Assembly (NCBI GenBank): GCA_035571835.1
Contig: DATNBU010000039.1
Coordinates: forward strand, 62,001 to 126,000
DNA: 64,000 bases
Direction of reading: 5' to 3'
Source of the DNA: Candidatus Limnocylindrales bacterium
GTDB taxonomy: Bacteria > Desulfobacterota > Binatia > UBA1149 > CAITLU01
Shown: positions 1-9,539 of the stretch, piece after piece
How positions within the stretch are numbered: position 1 is the first letter of the stretch
Layout of the letters: the number at the start of each line of letters is the position of its first letter
Notes under the pieces: generated by a model
The model's input: only the letters and a program-made list of their open reading frames with translations
Database searches by the model: none
Told to the model about the DNA's origin: nothing
Made by a program: the position numbers and the translations under genes

Positions 1-159
1 GCTGGCAAGCACGAGGCCGGCGACCAGATCGCTGGCAAGCCAGCTGCGCTGATACTGCTCGAGCATCTGCACGCCCGGCAGCCAGCGCAGCCAGCCGGTG
101 CGCGCAGTGGGAATGAGAAGCGACGTGTTCGCGGAGCTGACCTGCGGATCGATCGACAT
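1..159 (-). CDS. SulP-family anion permease, N-terminal fragment
   Basis: Reading the minus strand from an ATG at 159 gives 53 codons that run off the left edge. The fragment contains a stretch of the form LPG-VQMLEQYQRSWL followed by SDLVAGLVLAS. This matches the N-terminus of SulP/SLC26 inner-membrane anion transporters, where a (Y/R)xRxWLxxDxxAGL motif precedes the first membrane helix. A GAGGGG Shine-Dalgarno lies 7 bases upstream of the ATG. The gene is divergent from the PPK2 gene, with a shared 168-base control region. Substrate (sulfate, bicarbonate or other) cannot be told from the fragment. Confidence 0.7.
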   Translation of the reverse strand, partial: MSIDPQVSSANTSLLIPTARTGWLRWLPGVQMLEQYQRSWLASDLVAGLVLAS

Positions 160-327
160 GCTCGAGCCCCTCGATGCGTCAGGGAATCCGTGAGGCGCCG
201 ATGGTGAATCCACGCGCAACACTATCGCACGGTCCGGTGCCCGATAAACGATCGCGTACCGGCCGGCCCGGCCGCCACGAATCGTTATCGGGTACCGGCA
301 GCGACGATAGTCTGGTATGGGGCGGCA

Positions 328-1233
328 ATGGAAAACAGCGAGATCATCCGGCGTGCGCGCAAACTGGCGAAACCGTTCCGCGTAACGGACGGAGATTCCT
401 TCCGTCTGAAATCGGTGGACCCCGGCGACACCCTCGAACTGACCTCTGAGGACAAGCCTCGAGCGAAGGAAGCGCTCGCCACCGGTATCGAAGCCCTCGC
501 CGAGCTGCAGGACATGCTCTACGCGCAGGATCGCTGGGCGGTACTATTGATTTTCCAGGCCATGGACGCGGCCGGAAAAGACGGCGCCATCAAGCACGTG
601 ATGTCCGGGGTGAATCCCCAGGGCTGCCAGGTGTACTCGTTCAAAGCACCGACCAGCGAAGACCTCGACCACGACTACCTGTGGCGCTGCATGAAGGTTC
701 TGCCGGAACGCGGCCGCATCGGGATTTTCAATCGCAGCTATTATGAAGAGACGCTCGTAATCCGCGTGCATCCGGAGCTGCTCGCGATGCAGAAGATTCC
801 GGACGAGCTCGTCACCAAGTCGATCTGGAAAGAGCGCCATCAGGACATCCGCACATTCGAACGGTATCTCGCCCGCAACGGCGTCGCCGTCTGCAAGTTC
901 TTTCTTCACGTCTCCCGGGACGAGCAGAAACGCCGTTTTCTCGAGCGTCTCGAAAACCCGGACAAGAACTGGAAGTTTTCCGCCAACGACGCGAAGGAAC
1001 GCAAGTACTGGGACAAGTACATGGACGCATACGAAGAGACGATCCAGGGGACCGCGACCAAGGCGGCGCCGTGGTACGTCGTTCCGGCGGACAACAAGTG
1101 GTTCACCCGGGTCGTGGTCGCTGCCGCGGTCATCGATACGCTTGCCGGCCTCGATCTCGCATATCCGAAAGTGAGCGACGACAAGCGCGCGGAGCTGGCC
1201 ACGGCAAGGACAGCGCTGCTCGAGAACGGCTGA
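328..1233 (+). CDS. PPK2-family polyphosphate:nucleotide phosphotransferase
   Basis: A 301-residue protein of the PPK2 family, which moves phosphate between polyphosphate and nucleotides (AMP, ADP or GDP) in the cytoplasm. The Walker A-like segment QAMDAAGKDG is at residues 77-86. The lid and Walker B-like region with NRSYYEE follows at about 135-141, and a WKERHQDIRTFE segment comes after it. The length fits single-domain PPK2 enzymes of about 230-310 residues. The C-terminal WYVVPADNKWFTR block is also typical. It ends 8 bases before the convergent HD-like gene. The subclass (AMP- or ADP-phosphorylating) cannot be assigned safely by eye. Confidence 0.9.
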   Translation: MENSEIIRRARKLAKPFRVTDGDSFRLKSVDPGDTLELTSEDKPRAKEALATGIEALAELQDMLYAQDRWAVLLIFQAMDAAGKDGAIKHVMSGVNPQGCQVYSFKAPTSEDLDHDYLWRCMKVLPERGRIGIFNRSYYEETLVIRVHPELLAMQKIPDELVTKSIWKERHQDIRTFERYLARNGVAVCKFFLHVSRDEQKRRFLERLENPDKNWKFSANDAKERKYWDKYMDAYEETIQGTATKAAPWYVVPADNKWFTRVVVAAAVIDTLAGLDLAYPKVSDDKRAELATARTALLENG

Positions 1234-1240
1234 GCCGCCG

Positions 1241-2593
1241 CTACAGCATCGCGTCGAGCGCGAGAAGCGGCTCGACGCGCGACAGCGCGATCTGCGCGCA
1301 GGCCTTCGTCACGTTTCGCACCATCGTGCGATCCAGCGTCGAGATAAAATCCCGAGGCGAAATCTGTCGCGCGAACATCCGTGCCGCCTGGTGGCGCGCG
1401 GCCTCCGTGCCCTCGTGCCCGAGACTGCGGTAGACGAACGCGGTCAGCGGCGACACCGTCAGATCGCTCGCCGACGCCGTAGTGCGTCCCGTCTCCAGAA
1501 CATCGAGCAGCTGTGCATCCACCGGAGCCGTTGTCGCAATCATCGGCAGGAACCGCTCGATGCGGTCGGGCGTGCCGCGCGTGCTGTGGATGTCGCCGAG
1601 CAGCATCGACACGGGGCAATCCCCGCCGGTCAGAAGCGCCAGCGCCTCGATAACGGCGATCGTGGTGATCTTGGCTCCGAGATAGCTGCCGGCAAACTCG
1701 ATGTTGCGGCGCGCAGCGGTGCGCAGCTCGGCAAACTCGGCCTCGGTCGGTGAGTCGTGGTAGCGGTGAAAGATGTGGTCCGGGTCGAGCGTGGCGAGGA
1801 ACGTTTCCATGCGCGTGAGCGCATCGCGGTACTCGCGGATCGAGTAGACGCCGACCGCGGAGAGCGGCGCGTTGGATTCCTCGATGAGCTCCCACGTCGT
1901 CGACAGGAAGGTTCCCGGATCGGATGTCGCAAAACTGCTGACGTCGCGGTTGCCGAGCGCCACCGCATCGTGAACGACGGCGTCGATCTCCTGTTCCTGC
2001 ATCGGAAGATCAAGCGTACGAGCAACTGCGCGCAAACGATCCGCAAGCACGTCTCCGGTTTCGCGGCCGTCCCGGTCCGCGCCGCGAAAAGGCACCGTCG
2101 CTTCGATGCACGCCGCGACCGCGACCACTTCGGACATCGGCAGCCACGGCCCGAGCGCGCGCGCAGCGACGACTGCGCTCAGGAACTCGTTGAGGCCGCC
2201 GTAGAGCGGCAGCGCCTGTCCGGCTTCGAATCCGAACAGCGTCGCACACGCCACAAGCGCCGCGTCGCTGCTGTCGATCGGCTTGAGCACGACCGTTTTT
2301 TTGCCTGCCCTCGCCACGCGCCTCAGCACACCGTGCGCACGCCGCGGGAAGCCGCCGTCGAGCTGGACGTAGACGACATCGTGGAACAGGGTTGCGAGCA
2401 CCTGGCGGGGATTGAGGCCCTCGGCCATCGCGAACACGTGCGCCGAGGTGTGGTAGACGCGCCGGCCCTGATCCATCGAGTCGTGGATCAGCATCGCGAG
2501 CCGCTCGATGTCCTCGCCGGGCACGTCGGCCGACAGCGCGCGGAATGCGTCGGCGAACAGGCGGATGAAGTGGTTGATGGTCGCGATGGCCAT
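1241..2593 (-). CDS. HD-like metal-dependent phosphohydrolase protein
   Basis: A 450-residue, mostly helical, soluble protein with no signal peptide. Residues 47-53 (YHTSAHV) and the HD pair in LFHDVVYVQ (about 69-77) form an HD-superfamily-like metal site (H48, H52, H71, D72). The C-terminal two thirds do not match a family I can name. The start is the ATG at 2593. Related cytoplasmic proteins are usually annotated only as hypothetical or HD-like; substrate is unknown. It is convergent with the PPK2 gene and divergent from the secreted Cys-rich gene at 2832. Confidence 0.6.
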   Translation of the reverse strand: MAIATINHFIRLFADAFRALSADVPGEDIERLAMLIHDSMDQGRRVYHTSAHVFAMAEGLNPRQVLATLFHDVVYVQLDGGFPRRAHGVLRRVARAGKKTVVLKPIDSSDAALVACATLFGFEAGQALPLYGGLNEFLSAVVAARALGPWLPMSEVVAVAACIEATVPFRGADRDGRETGDVLADRLRAVARTLDLPMQEQEIDAVVHDAVALGNRDVSSFATSDPGTFLSTTWELIEESNAPLSAVGVYSIREYRDALTRMETFLATLDPDHIFHRYHDSPTEAEFAELRTAARRNIEFAGSYLGAKITTIAVIEALALLTGGDCPVSMLLGDIHSTRGTPDRIERFLPMIATTAPVDAQLLDVLETGRTTASASDLTVSPLTAFVYRSLGHEGTEAARHQAARMFARQISPRDFISTLDRTMVRNVTKACAQIALSRVEPLLALDAML

Positions 2594-2831
2594 GTCTGGA
2601 AGCTCTCTGCCGCCGGCCGAGGTTCGCGTGAACCCGCGTGCTCGTGCATTCGCGATTCACCCTGCGCCGCAAATCGTGTGAGTATTGCCCTCGCCCGGAA
2701 TTCGGTCCACTACCCGCAGTTCTATTTCCGACGAAGACCGGCTCAACCCCTGAGCCTCAACCGGGAAGATAACGAAGCACGACGCGTGATTTTCTTGACG
2801 TCGGCTGCCTCGAGGTGCGTAAGCTGTCCCT

Positions 2832-3590
2832 ATGCGACTGCTGGCCGTCCTCGCGGCCCTGACCATTGCCGGTCACGCTGCGGCCGAGACCGACCATCTC
2901 ACCTGCTACAAGGTAAAAGACCCGCAGGCCAAGGCGTTCTACACCGCACAACTCTCAGGCCTTACAGTTGCCAGCGGATGCGAGATCAAGGTGCCCGCCA
3001 AGCTGGCCTGCGTTCCGACCAGCAAGACGATCAGCGGTCCACCGTTTCCCCCAGGCGGCGGAGGCACGGGAACGCCGAACGGCTTCTTCTGCTACAAGGT
3101 GAAGTGCCCGAAGGCGACGCTGCCGACGCTCGCAGGGAGCGACCAGTTCGGTAGCCGGACGGTCACGCCCAAAGCGACGTCGCTTCTTTGCGCTCCGATG
3201 GCCGCTTCGACGACCGCGACCACGACCACCACCACCACGCTAGGCCCTGCCTGTGCAACCAACGCCGACTGCGGCGCGGACGTCTGTGATACGTGCGTCT
3301 TCGGCGACTGCGCTACCAGCGGCACGCGTTCGTGTGCCCCGCAGCTGTGCACGGACGGTCACTGTGCGAGCGGCGCCACGTTCTCTGACCCTTGTACGCG
3401 TGGGAATCAGGACGGCCTGGTCTGCACCGGCGGCATCTGCCAGGCAGGCTCGTGTTGCACCGGCTGCGTCAGCAGCGGTACCTGCCAACCCGGAACCGGT
3501 CAACACGCTTGCGGGGCAAATGGCGACCCCTGCGACGATTGTGGTCCGCCGACCAACGGCATCTTCTGCATTGCGGGAATCTGTCAATAG
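2832..3590 (+). CDS. Secreted Cys-rich protein with poly-Thr linker
   Basis: A 252-residue exported protein. The signal peptide MRLLAVLAALTIAGHAAA is followed by a first domain with two CYKVK half-repeats (about residues 25-30 and 89-94), each rich in Lys/Pro with paired cysteines. A poly-Thr linker (about residues 127-137) leads into a second domain with more than 20 cysteines in CxxxxDCG, CTGGICQ and CCTGC patterns, probably disulfide knots. The design (small domain, Thr linker, Cys-rich module) resembles the minus-strand protein at 28804-29565. Function is unknown; an extracellular or surface-bound structural or adhesive role is inferred. The ATG start is fixed by the signal peptide. Confidence 0.75.
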   Translation: MRLLAVLAALTIAGHAAAETDHLTCYKVKDPQAKAFYTAQLSGLTVASGCEIKVPAKLACVPTSKTISGPPFPPGGGGTGTPNGFFCYKVKCPKATLPTLAGSDQFGSRTVTPKATSLLCAPMAASTTATTTTTTTLGPACATNADCGADVCDTCVFGDCATSGTRSCAPQLCTDGHCASGATFSDPCTRGNQDGLVCTGGICQAGSCCTGCVSSGTCQPGTGQHACGANGDPCDDCGPPTNGIFCIAGICQ

Positions 3591-3620
3591 GTCGTCGACT
3601 TCCCGCCCTCACTCCACACT

Positions 3621-4907
3621 CTACCCGAGCATCTCGCGCAGCTTTCTCACCATTGCCACGTTGTGCGAGTGCCCGGTCTTGCGCGCATGGATCTCGCCGC
3701 GCAGCGGCGCGCCGAGCAGGTAGAAGTCGCCGAGGATGTCGAGGATCTTGTGGCGCGCGAGCTCTTCCGGAAAACGCAGCTCGGTGTTCACGATGCCCTG
3801 GTCGCCGATCAGGATGAAGTTTCCGAGCTGGCCGCCCTGCCCCAGCCCCGCGCTTTCGAGCGCGCGGATCTCTTCGACGAATCCGAACGTTCGCGCCGGC
3901 GCGATCTCGCGGCGGAAGTCGCGCGCGTCGCGCATCGTGAACGCGTAGGTCTGGTCGCCGACCGGCGCCGGATAGGAAAGCTCGTACGTGACGCGCAGGC
4001 CGTCGAACGGGCGCAGCGCAAGGAACTGGTCCGGCCCCGAATCGATACGGATCTCTTCGCGGATGACGATCGATGCGACGGATGCGTCCTGCTCTTCGAT
4101 GCCGGCCTGCTCGACGAGCTCGCAGAGCTCGACGGCCGAGCCGTCGAGAATCGGCACCTCGCCTTCGATCTTGATCAGCAGGTTGGTGATGCCGTACGCG
4201 TTGAGTGTCGCCATCAGGTGCTCGATCGTGCGCACGGCGAAGCCCTTCTTGAACAGCGTCGTCGCGTAACCGGTCGAATCGACGTTGGCAACGTCGGCTT
4301 CGACGGTGCCGCCGCCGGAGACGCCGCTGAAGACGATTCCGCTTCCCGGTGGCATCGGCTGCAGGATGATGCCGGTGCGCACGCCGCTGTGAAGCCCGAG
4401 GCCTGCGCCGACCACGGGACGCGCGACCGTGCGCTGGCGCGAGCGCCGGCCGGCGCCGATCGACGTCGAATGCGACGCGGGCACGAACGCATCGCCGCCG
4501 TCCGCGTCGGTGGCGGCTGATCCGGAATCCTTCGACGCCGGTGTGCGCTGCAGCGCGCCCGAGACAGCTTCGAGAAGACCTTCGATCGTAAACGGTTTCT
4601 CGATGAAGCCGACCGCGCCGAGCTTGGTCGCACGCACGGCCGTTTCGATGTTGCCGTGCCCGGAGATCACGATGACCGGAAGCCCTTCGTGCCCGCCGCG
4701 AAGCTTTTCGAGGACCTGGATGCCGTCCATTCCGGGAAGCCAGACGTCGAGCAGCACGAGATCCGGCCGCTCCTCTCCGGCGCGCGCGAGCGCTTCGACA
4801 CCGTCGACCGCGTAGCGAACGCGAAAGCCTTCGTCCGACAGCACGGCGCCGATGCTGTCGCGCACTCCGGCGTCGTCGTCGACAATAAGGATGTTCTCGG
4901 CTTCCAT
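3621..4907 (-). CDS. lpxC: Response-regulator receiver fused to LpxC deacetylase
   Basis: A 428-residue two-domain protein. Residues 1-120 are a CheY-like receiver: acidic pocket D10-D12, phospho-acceptor D54 in LLDVWLPGMDG, S82, and K104 in FIEKPF. A linker of about 35 residues leads to a full LpxC domain from residue 158. That domain carries E229-H230 in TIEHLMATLN, zinc ligands H386 and D390 in RHKILDILGD, and catalytic H413 in GHSHN. LpxC removes acetate from UDP-3-O-acyl-GlcNAc, the committed step of lipid A synthesis. LpxC is usually about 300 residues with no receiver. The gene follows a NtrY-like kinase after 74 bases, where a DNA-binding NtrX would be expected. I infer phosphorylation control of the enzyme. 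Confidence 0.93.
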   Translation of the reverse strand: MEAENILIVDDDAGVRDSIGAVLSDEGFRVRYAVDGVEALARAGEERPDLVLLDVWLPGMDGIQVLEKLRGGHEGLPVIVISGHGNIETAVRATKLGAVGFIEKPFTIEGLLEAVSGALQRTPASKDSGSAATDADGGDAFVPASHSTSIGAGRRSRQRTVARPVVGAGLGLHSGVRTGIILQPMPPGSGIVFSGVSGGGTVEADVANVDSTGYATTLFKKGFAVRTIEHLMATLNAYGITNLLIKIEGEVPILDGSAVELCELVEQAGIEEQDASVASIVIREEIRIDSGPDQFLALRPFDGLRVTYELSYPAPVGDQTYAFTMRDARDFRREIAPARTFGFVEEIRALESAGLGQGGQLGNFILIGDQGIVNTELRFPEELARHKILDILGDFYLLGAPLRGEIHARKTGHSHNVAMVRKLREMLG

Positions 4908-4939
4908 CTCGGCTTCAATCTTCGATTTCAGTCTCGGCG

Positions 4940-4974
4940 TCCGTCTGCATCTTCCGTCTGCGAGTTCCGTCTGC
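4940..4974. repeat. Three 13-bp-spaced direct repeats in kinase-lpxC gap
   Basis: The 9-mer TCCGTCTGC occurs at 4940-4948, 4953-4961 and 4966-4974, exactly 13 bases apart, inside the 74-base spacer between the kinase stop and the lpxC-fusion start. It could be a regulator-binding array or a slippage product. No terminator or clear promoter overlaps it. Confidence 0.6.
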
Positions 4975-4981
4975 GTGCCGC

Positions 4982-7273
4982 TCAGGCGCGATGCTGCGCG
5001 TGCGTGGCCGGAAACTCAATCAGGAAGCGGGTGCCGCGCGGCTCGTTGGTGCGAACCCGCACGTAAGCGTGATGGTCGGCCGCCATCGACGCGACGATCG
5101 CAAGCCCGAGGCCGGTCCCGTCGGGCTTGGTCGAGACGTACGGCTCGAAGATGCGCGCGCGCACGTCCTTCGGAATGCCCGCGCCCGTGTCGGCGACTTC
5201 GAGCACGACGCGCGACAGCGCCGGATCGAAGCGCGTCGAGACGTCGATGCGCCGCGGCTCGTCCGGCATCGACGAGACGGCAGCGATCGCGTTCTCGACC
5301 AGGTTGGTCAGCGAGCGGCGCACGGCGTCGCGGTCGATGCGCACGGGCGGCAGGTTCGGGGTCGCATTGAGCTCGATCGCAATGTCCGGCCGCGACTGGC
5401 GGTACAGAGGAAGCGCCTCTTCGACGATCGGATTCAGGTCCTGCACGCTCTTGTCGCCGCTTCCCATGCGCGCGAACTGCGAGAACTCGTTGACGAGGCG
5501 CTTGAGCCCGTCGACCTCGGAGACGATCGTCGCGACCGACTCGCGCACGACTTCGGCTTCGGGCTCGACGAGCCGGCCCGACAGGCGGCGCTCGAGTCTC
5601 TGCGCCGACAGCTGGATCGGCGTCAGCGGGTTCTTGATCTCGTGCGCGATGCGGCGGGCGACTTCGTGCCACGCCTCCATGCGCTGGACCTGCTGGATCT
5701 GCGAGACGTCCTCGAAGAACAGCACCGAGCCGGAGATCATGCCGGCGCGGCTCAGGCTGGTCGCCGTGACGACGAGCGTGCGGTCCTCGCGTTCGCGGTG
5801 CAGGTTGACGCCGCTGCCGGACGCCCTGGTGCCGGCGCGCACGTCGCGCAGCAACGCAACCACTTTCGGCATCCCGGCCTCTTCGAAGACCGCTTCGGCG
5901 TTGCGGCCGATCACGTTCTCTTCCTTGAGATCGAGCATCGTGAGCGCCGCCGGATTGATCGTGCCGACGCGGCCGTCGGACGCGATCGAAACCACGCCGG
6001 CCCCGATGTTGGCGAGCACGTTCTCGATGTACCCGCGTCGCTCTTCGAGCGCCTCGCGGCCGCGCGCGAGTTGCGCGATCATCGTGTTGAAGCCGCGCAC
6101 CAGCGTTGAAACTTCGTCGCCGCCTTCTTCGGGAAGCGCCACGTCGAGCCGGCCGGATGCCACGTCGCGCGTCGCTTCGGCCAGCCGGCCGATCGGCTCG
6201 GTGACGCCGCGCGCGAGATACAGGCCCAGCCACGTCGCCGAGAACACGACGACGAACGACGCGAGCAGGAGCGTCACCAGATAAAGGTTCTTGAACGGCT
6301 GCTTGCTGAGCGTCAGGCGGCGGAACTCGCGAAACGACGACAGGATCTGCGCGCTCCACGCGCGCGGGCTTTCGGCCACCGTCGTATCGACGATGACGAC
6401 GCCTTTGACCGTCCCGTCGGGCGCCTTGATGCTGGCGGCGCCGCGGATCACGTCGGTCGCCCCTTCGGTGTCGACCCTTGTCGGGAACTCGCCGCGGCGC
6501 ACGGCGCTGACCATGTCGCCGTCCGACGGGCTCCGCACTGCAACCGTCGGCTCGCCGCGAAACATTGCGACCAGAGGGTTGCCTTCGACGTCGAGCACTT
6601 CGATGGTCGCAAGGTTGTGATGCTGCTGCTCGTTGGCGACGGCCTTCTGAAGCAGCGGCCGCTTGTCGGGCGCGAGCAGATCGTCGGCAGCGATCTCGTC
6701 GGAGATCGCCTTGGCATGGGAAAGCGCCTTGTCGGCATTCGAGCGGTAGTAGATCTGCGCGAGGCTGTAGGCCGCGTCGAGCGACTCCTCCACTTCTCGC
6801 CCGAGCCAGTCGTCGATGCCGTTGCTGACGAACTCGTACGAGACGATCACCATCACGGTCGCCGGAAACAGAGCGATCGTCACGAACGCGAGCACGAGGC
6901 GCGAGCGAAGATGGCTCCCCATGATCCCGCGCCGGCGCTCGAGCACCAGGCGCAGCACGTTGCGCACGACGAGGAACGCGACCAGCAGCAGCAGGACGAT
7001 GTTGAGGTTGATCAGCAGGAACGAGAACGCGTTGCCGCCGGCGCCGCGCACTTCCGGACCGCCGGTGCTCCACAGGCCGAAGACGGCCACGGCAAGCCCC
7101 GCAGCCAGCACGACGAAGCTTTCGCGGCGGCGGCGCGTGCTCTCGGCCGCGCGGCGGGCAACTTCCTGGAACGTGCGGCGTTCGTCGTCGAGCCGTTGCG
7201 AAGACGAACCCGGCGGATTCACCTCCGGGCCTGTCGCGGAAGGCTGCACCGCTTCGCGAGCGAGTCCGGCCAT
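4982..7273 (-). CDS. NtrY-like membrane sensor histidine kinase
   Basis: A 763-residue kinase. Membrane segments lie near residues 52-68, 83-104, 126-148 and 331-354, with a periplasmic sensor region of about 180 residues between the last two. HAMP (about 355-405) and PAS (about 415-525) follow. The H-box ARRIAHEIKNPLTP has phospho-His 544, and the ATPase domain has NLVENAIAAV, DTGAGIP and GTGLGLAIV boxes. This is the layout of NtrY. It starts 7 bases after ruvB stops and is followed by the receiver-LpxC fusion, its most likely phosphorylation partner. The stimulus is unknown; an envelope signal is inferred. Confidence 0.93.
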   Translation of the reverse strand: MAGLAREAVQPSATGPEVNPPGSSSQRLDDERRTFQEVARRAAESTRRRRESFVVLAAGLAVAVFGLWSTGGPEVRGAGGNAFSFLLINLNIVLLLLVAFLVVRNVLRLVLERRRGIMGSHLRSRLVLAFVTIALFPATVMVIVSYEFVSNGIDDWLGREVEESLDAAYSLAQIYYRSNADKALSHAKAISDEIAADDLLAPDKRPLLQKAVANEQQHHNLATIEVLDVEGNPLVAMFRGEPTVAVRSPSDGDMVSAVRRGEFPTRVDTEGATDVIRGAASIKAPDGTVKGVVIVDTTVAESPRAWSAQILSSFREFRRLTLSKQPFKNLYLVTLLLASFVVVFSATWLGLYLARGVTEPIGRLAEATRDVASGRLDVALPEEGGDEVSTLVRGFNTMIAQLARGREALEERRGYIENVLANIGAGVVSIASDGRVGTINPAALTMLDLKEENVIGRNAEAVFEEAGMPKVVALLRDVRAGTRASGSGVNLHREREDRTLVVTATSLSRAGMISGSVLFFEDVSQIQQVQRMEAWHEVARRIAHEIKNPLTPIQLSAQRLERRLSGRLVEPEAEVVRESVATIVSEVDGLKRLVNEFSQFARMGSGDKSVQDLNPIVEEALPLYRQSRPDIAIELNATPNLPPVRIDRDAVRRSLTNLVENAIAAVSSMPDEPRRIDVSTRFDPALSRVVLEVADTGAGIPKDVRARIFEPYVSTKPDGTGLGLAIVASMAADHHAYVRVRTNEPRGTRFLIEFPATHAQHRA

Positions 7274-7280
7274 GGCGGGT

Positions 7281-8306
7281 TCAGTCGAACAGCGAGCGCT
7301 GTTCGCGCGACGGCTGTTTGCCGAGATGGCTCCACGCGCGCGCCGTCGCGACGCGACCGCGCGGGGTTTTCTGCAGGAAGCCGCAGCGGATCAGGTACGG
7401 CTCGTGGACTTCTTCGATAGTGTCGGCGTCTTCGCCGAGCGCGGCGGCGAGCGTGTCGATGCCGACCGGCCCGCCCTCGAAAGTTTCGACGAGCGCGACG
7501 AGCAGGCGCCTGTCCATCGAGTCGAAGCCGGCGGCATCGACGCCGAGCATGTCGAGGCCGGCGGCCGCGACGTCGCGCGTGATGCGGCCCGACGCCTTGA
7601 CCTCGGCGTAGTCACGAAGACGCTTGAGCAGGCGGTTCGCGACGCGCGGCGTTCCGCGTGCGCGCTCGGCCAGAAGCCGCGTCGCGGCCGGCTCGATCTC
7701 GAGCGCAAGGCGCGCGGCCGAGCGCCGTACGATCTCGGCCAGCTCCTCTTCGCTGTAGAACTCGAGCGTGTACGTGTTGCCGAAGCGCCCGCGCAGCGGC
7801 GAGCTCAGCATGCCGGAGCGCGTCGTCGCGGCGACCAGCGTAAAGCGCTGCAGCGCGAGCGAGATCGAGCGCGCCGACGGCCCTTCGCCGATCACGATGT
7901 CGATGCGGTAGTCCTCCATCGCCGGATAGAGGATCTCTTCGATGGCTTTTCCGAGACGGTGGATCTCGTCGATGAACAGCACGTCGCCGCGCTCGAGCGA
8001 CGTCAGGATGGCCGCAAGGTCACCGGCCTTTTCGATGACGGGTCCGCTCGTCGGATGCAGCCGCCCGCCCATCGCGCGCGCGACGATGTACGCGAGCGAC
8101 GTCTTGCCGAGACCGGGCGGGCCGACCAGCAGCAGGTGATCGAGCGATTCGCCGCGCGCGCGCGCGGCGCGAATCGCGATGTCGAGATTGCGACGAACGG
8201 CCGGCTGTCCGACGTAGTCGTCGAGCGTCTCCGGACGCAGGCTGACGTCCGGGGCGGTCTCCTCGGTCGCGGCGTCGAACTCGTTGGTCTTGGTTTCCAC
8301 TCTCAC
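7281..8306 (-). CDS. ruvB: Holliday junction branch-migration ATPase RuvB
   Basis: The 341-residue AAA+ motor of the RuvAB branch-migration complex. Walker A GPPGLGKT and Walker B FIDEIHRL are present, with sensor 1 in ATTRSG, the arginine finger in SPLRGRFG, and a winged-helix tail near [19 protein letters not shown]. The N-terminal [12 protein letters not shown] segment is characteristic. Length is normal. Its ATG overlaps the ruvA stop by four bases (ATGA), so the two are translationally coupled. Confidence 0.98.
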   Translation of the reverse strand: MRVETKTNEFDAATEETAPDVSLRPETLDDYVGQPAVRRNLDIAIRAARARGESLDHLLLVGPPGLGKTSLAYIVARAMGGRLHPTSGPVIEKAGDLAAILTSLERGDVLFIDEIHRLGKAIEEILYPAMEDYRIDIVIGEGPSARSISLALQRFTLVAATTRSGMLSSPLRGRFGNTYTLEFYSEEELAEIVRRSAARLALEIEPAATRLLAERARGTPRVANRLLKRLRDYAEVKASGRITRDVAAAGLDMLGVDAAGFDSMDRRLLVALVETFEGGPVGIDTLAAALGEDADTIEEVHEPYLIRCGFLQKTPRGRVATARAWSHLGKQPSREQRSLFD

Positions 8307-8896
8307 CTGGAGCCGCCGGGATCGCGGACGAGACCGGCGAGCGCACGCCGGAGAACTTCCTCGAGACTCGCCGCGTCACCGCCCGTTGCTGCACGAACGG
8401 CTTTTTCCGCTTCGCCGCGCTTGTACCCCAAACCCACCAGGGCCGACACCGCATCTTCTTCGATGCGGCCTGCGGACGTCGCGGGCCTGGTCGGAGCGTC
8501 GAGCTTGCCGCGCAGGTCGATCAGCATGCGCTCGGCAGTCTTGCGGCCGATGCCCGGGATCGCCGTCAGGCGCTGCGCGTTCTCGGCGGCGACCGCTGCG
8601 GCAAGCTCATCCACCGAGATGCCCGACAGGACCGCCAGAGCCATGCGCGGTCCGATGCCGGAGACCGAGCGCAGCAGCTGAAACGCGACCTTCTCGGCGG
8701 CGGTCGCGAACGCGAACAGCTCGAGCGCGTTCTCACGCAGCACGGTGACGACCTCGAGCTGGACGTTCTGACCGACGGGCGGCAGCGCGGAGAATGTCGA
8801 AAGCGAGATGGCCGCCTGGTAGCCGACACCGCCGGCATCGACCACGACCTCGCCGGGTTCGCGCGAGTCGAGAATGCCGCGCAGCCGTCCGATCAT
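8303..8896 (-). CDS. ruvA: Holliday junction DNA-binding protein RuvA
   Basis: RuvA (197 residues) binds four-way junctions as a tetramer and loads RuvB. The start is the ATG at 8896, because the protein then opens with the canonical MIGRLRG; an upstream in-frame extension has no homology. Helix-hairpin-helix elements appear as [18 protein letters not shown] and [19 protein letters not shown]. The C-terminal domain III (about residues 145-190, [16 protein letters not shown]) contacts RuvB. It is 97 bases downstream of ruvC. Confidence 0.97.
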   Translation of the reverse strand: MIGRLRGILDSREPGEVVVDAGGVGYQAAISLSTFSALPPVGQNVQLEVVTVLRENALELFAFATAAEKVAFQLLRSVSGIGPRMALAVLSGISVDELAAAVAAENAQRLTAIPGIGRKTAERMLIDLRGKLDAPTRPATSAGRIEEDAVSALVGLGYKRGEAEKAVRAATGGDAASLEEVLRRALAGLVRDPGGSR

Positions 8897-8993
8897 GGGA
8901 TCCTCGTCAGGCTTTCGGCGAGGCTCGCTGGCAGCATGCCAGTGCGACGGCCCGCGAGAGTGATGCCTGCAACCGCCCCGGCGGCGATGACCG

Positions 8994-9539
8994 TCATGCC
9001 CGTATCGACCGCCAGCTCCGCCCGCGCCCGCGAGTGACGCCGCGCAGGCTGACGGCTTCCGCGACGCGGTGCAGTACGGTTCCGGAAAGTCCGTGGCAGA
9101 TCGCAGCGGCGAGAGCGTCGGCCGCATCGCTTTCGGGAAGCGAGCCAAGGCTGAGCAGACGCTGGACGGCGTTCTGAACCTGGACCTTGTCGGCGCGGCC
9201 GTAACCGACCACCGACTTCTTGATCATCATTGGAGTGTATTCGGCCAGCGTGATGCCGGCCGCCGCGGCGGCAGCCATCGCAACGCCGCGCGCTTCGCCG
9301 AGTCGGAACGCGCTCTGAACATTACGGGCGACGAAGTTGCGTTCGAGACTGAAGCAGTCCGGCTGATGCGACGACATCACCGACAGCAACTCTCTGTAGA
9401 TCTGAAGGAGACGCACTGCGATGTCGCCGCGACCCGCATCGATGACGCCGGAATCCAGATGAAGGAGGCGAGGACCGTCACAATCGACCACTCCCCAGCC
9501 ACAACGCACCGTTCCAGGATCGACGCCAAGGACCCGCAA
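8994..9539 (-). CDS. ruvC: Holliday junction resolvase RuvC
   Basis: RuvC nicks Holliday junctions symmetrically. I place the start at the TTG at 9539, because the first residues are then LRVLGVDPGT with the first catalytic Asp at residue 7. A GGGGAG Shine-Dalgarno lies just upstream, and the longer reading adds only low-complexity residues. FSLERNFVARNVQSAFRLGEARG carries the second catalytic acid, and SDAADALAAAICHG holds the last acidic pair. The protein is 181 residues, normal for RuvC. It leads the ruvC-ruvA-ruvB run. Confidence 0.95.
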   Translation of the reverse strand: MRVLGVDPGTVRCGWGVVDCDGPRLLHLDSGVIDAGRGDIAVRLLQIYRELLSVMSSHQPDCFSLERNFVARNVQSAFRLGEARGVAMAAAAAAGITLAEYTPMMIKKSVVGYGRADKVQVQNAVQRLLSLGSLPESDAADALAAAICHGLSGTVLHRVAEAVSLRGVTRGRGRSWRSIRA

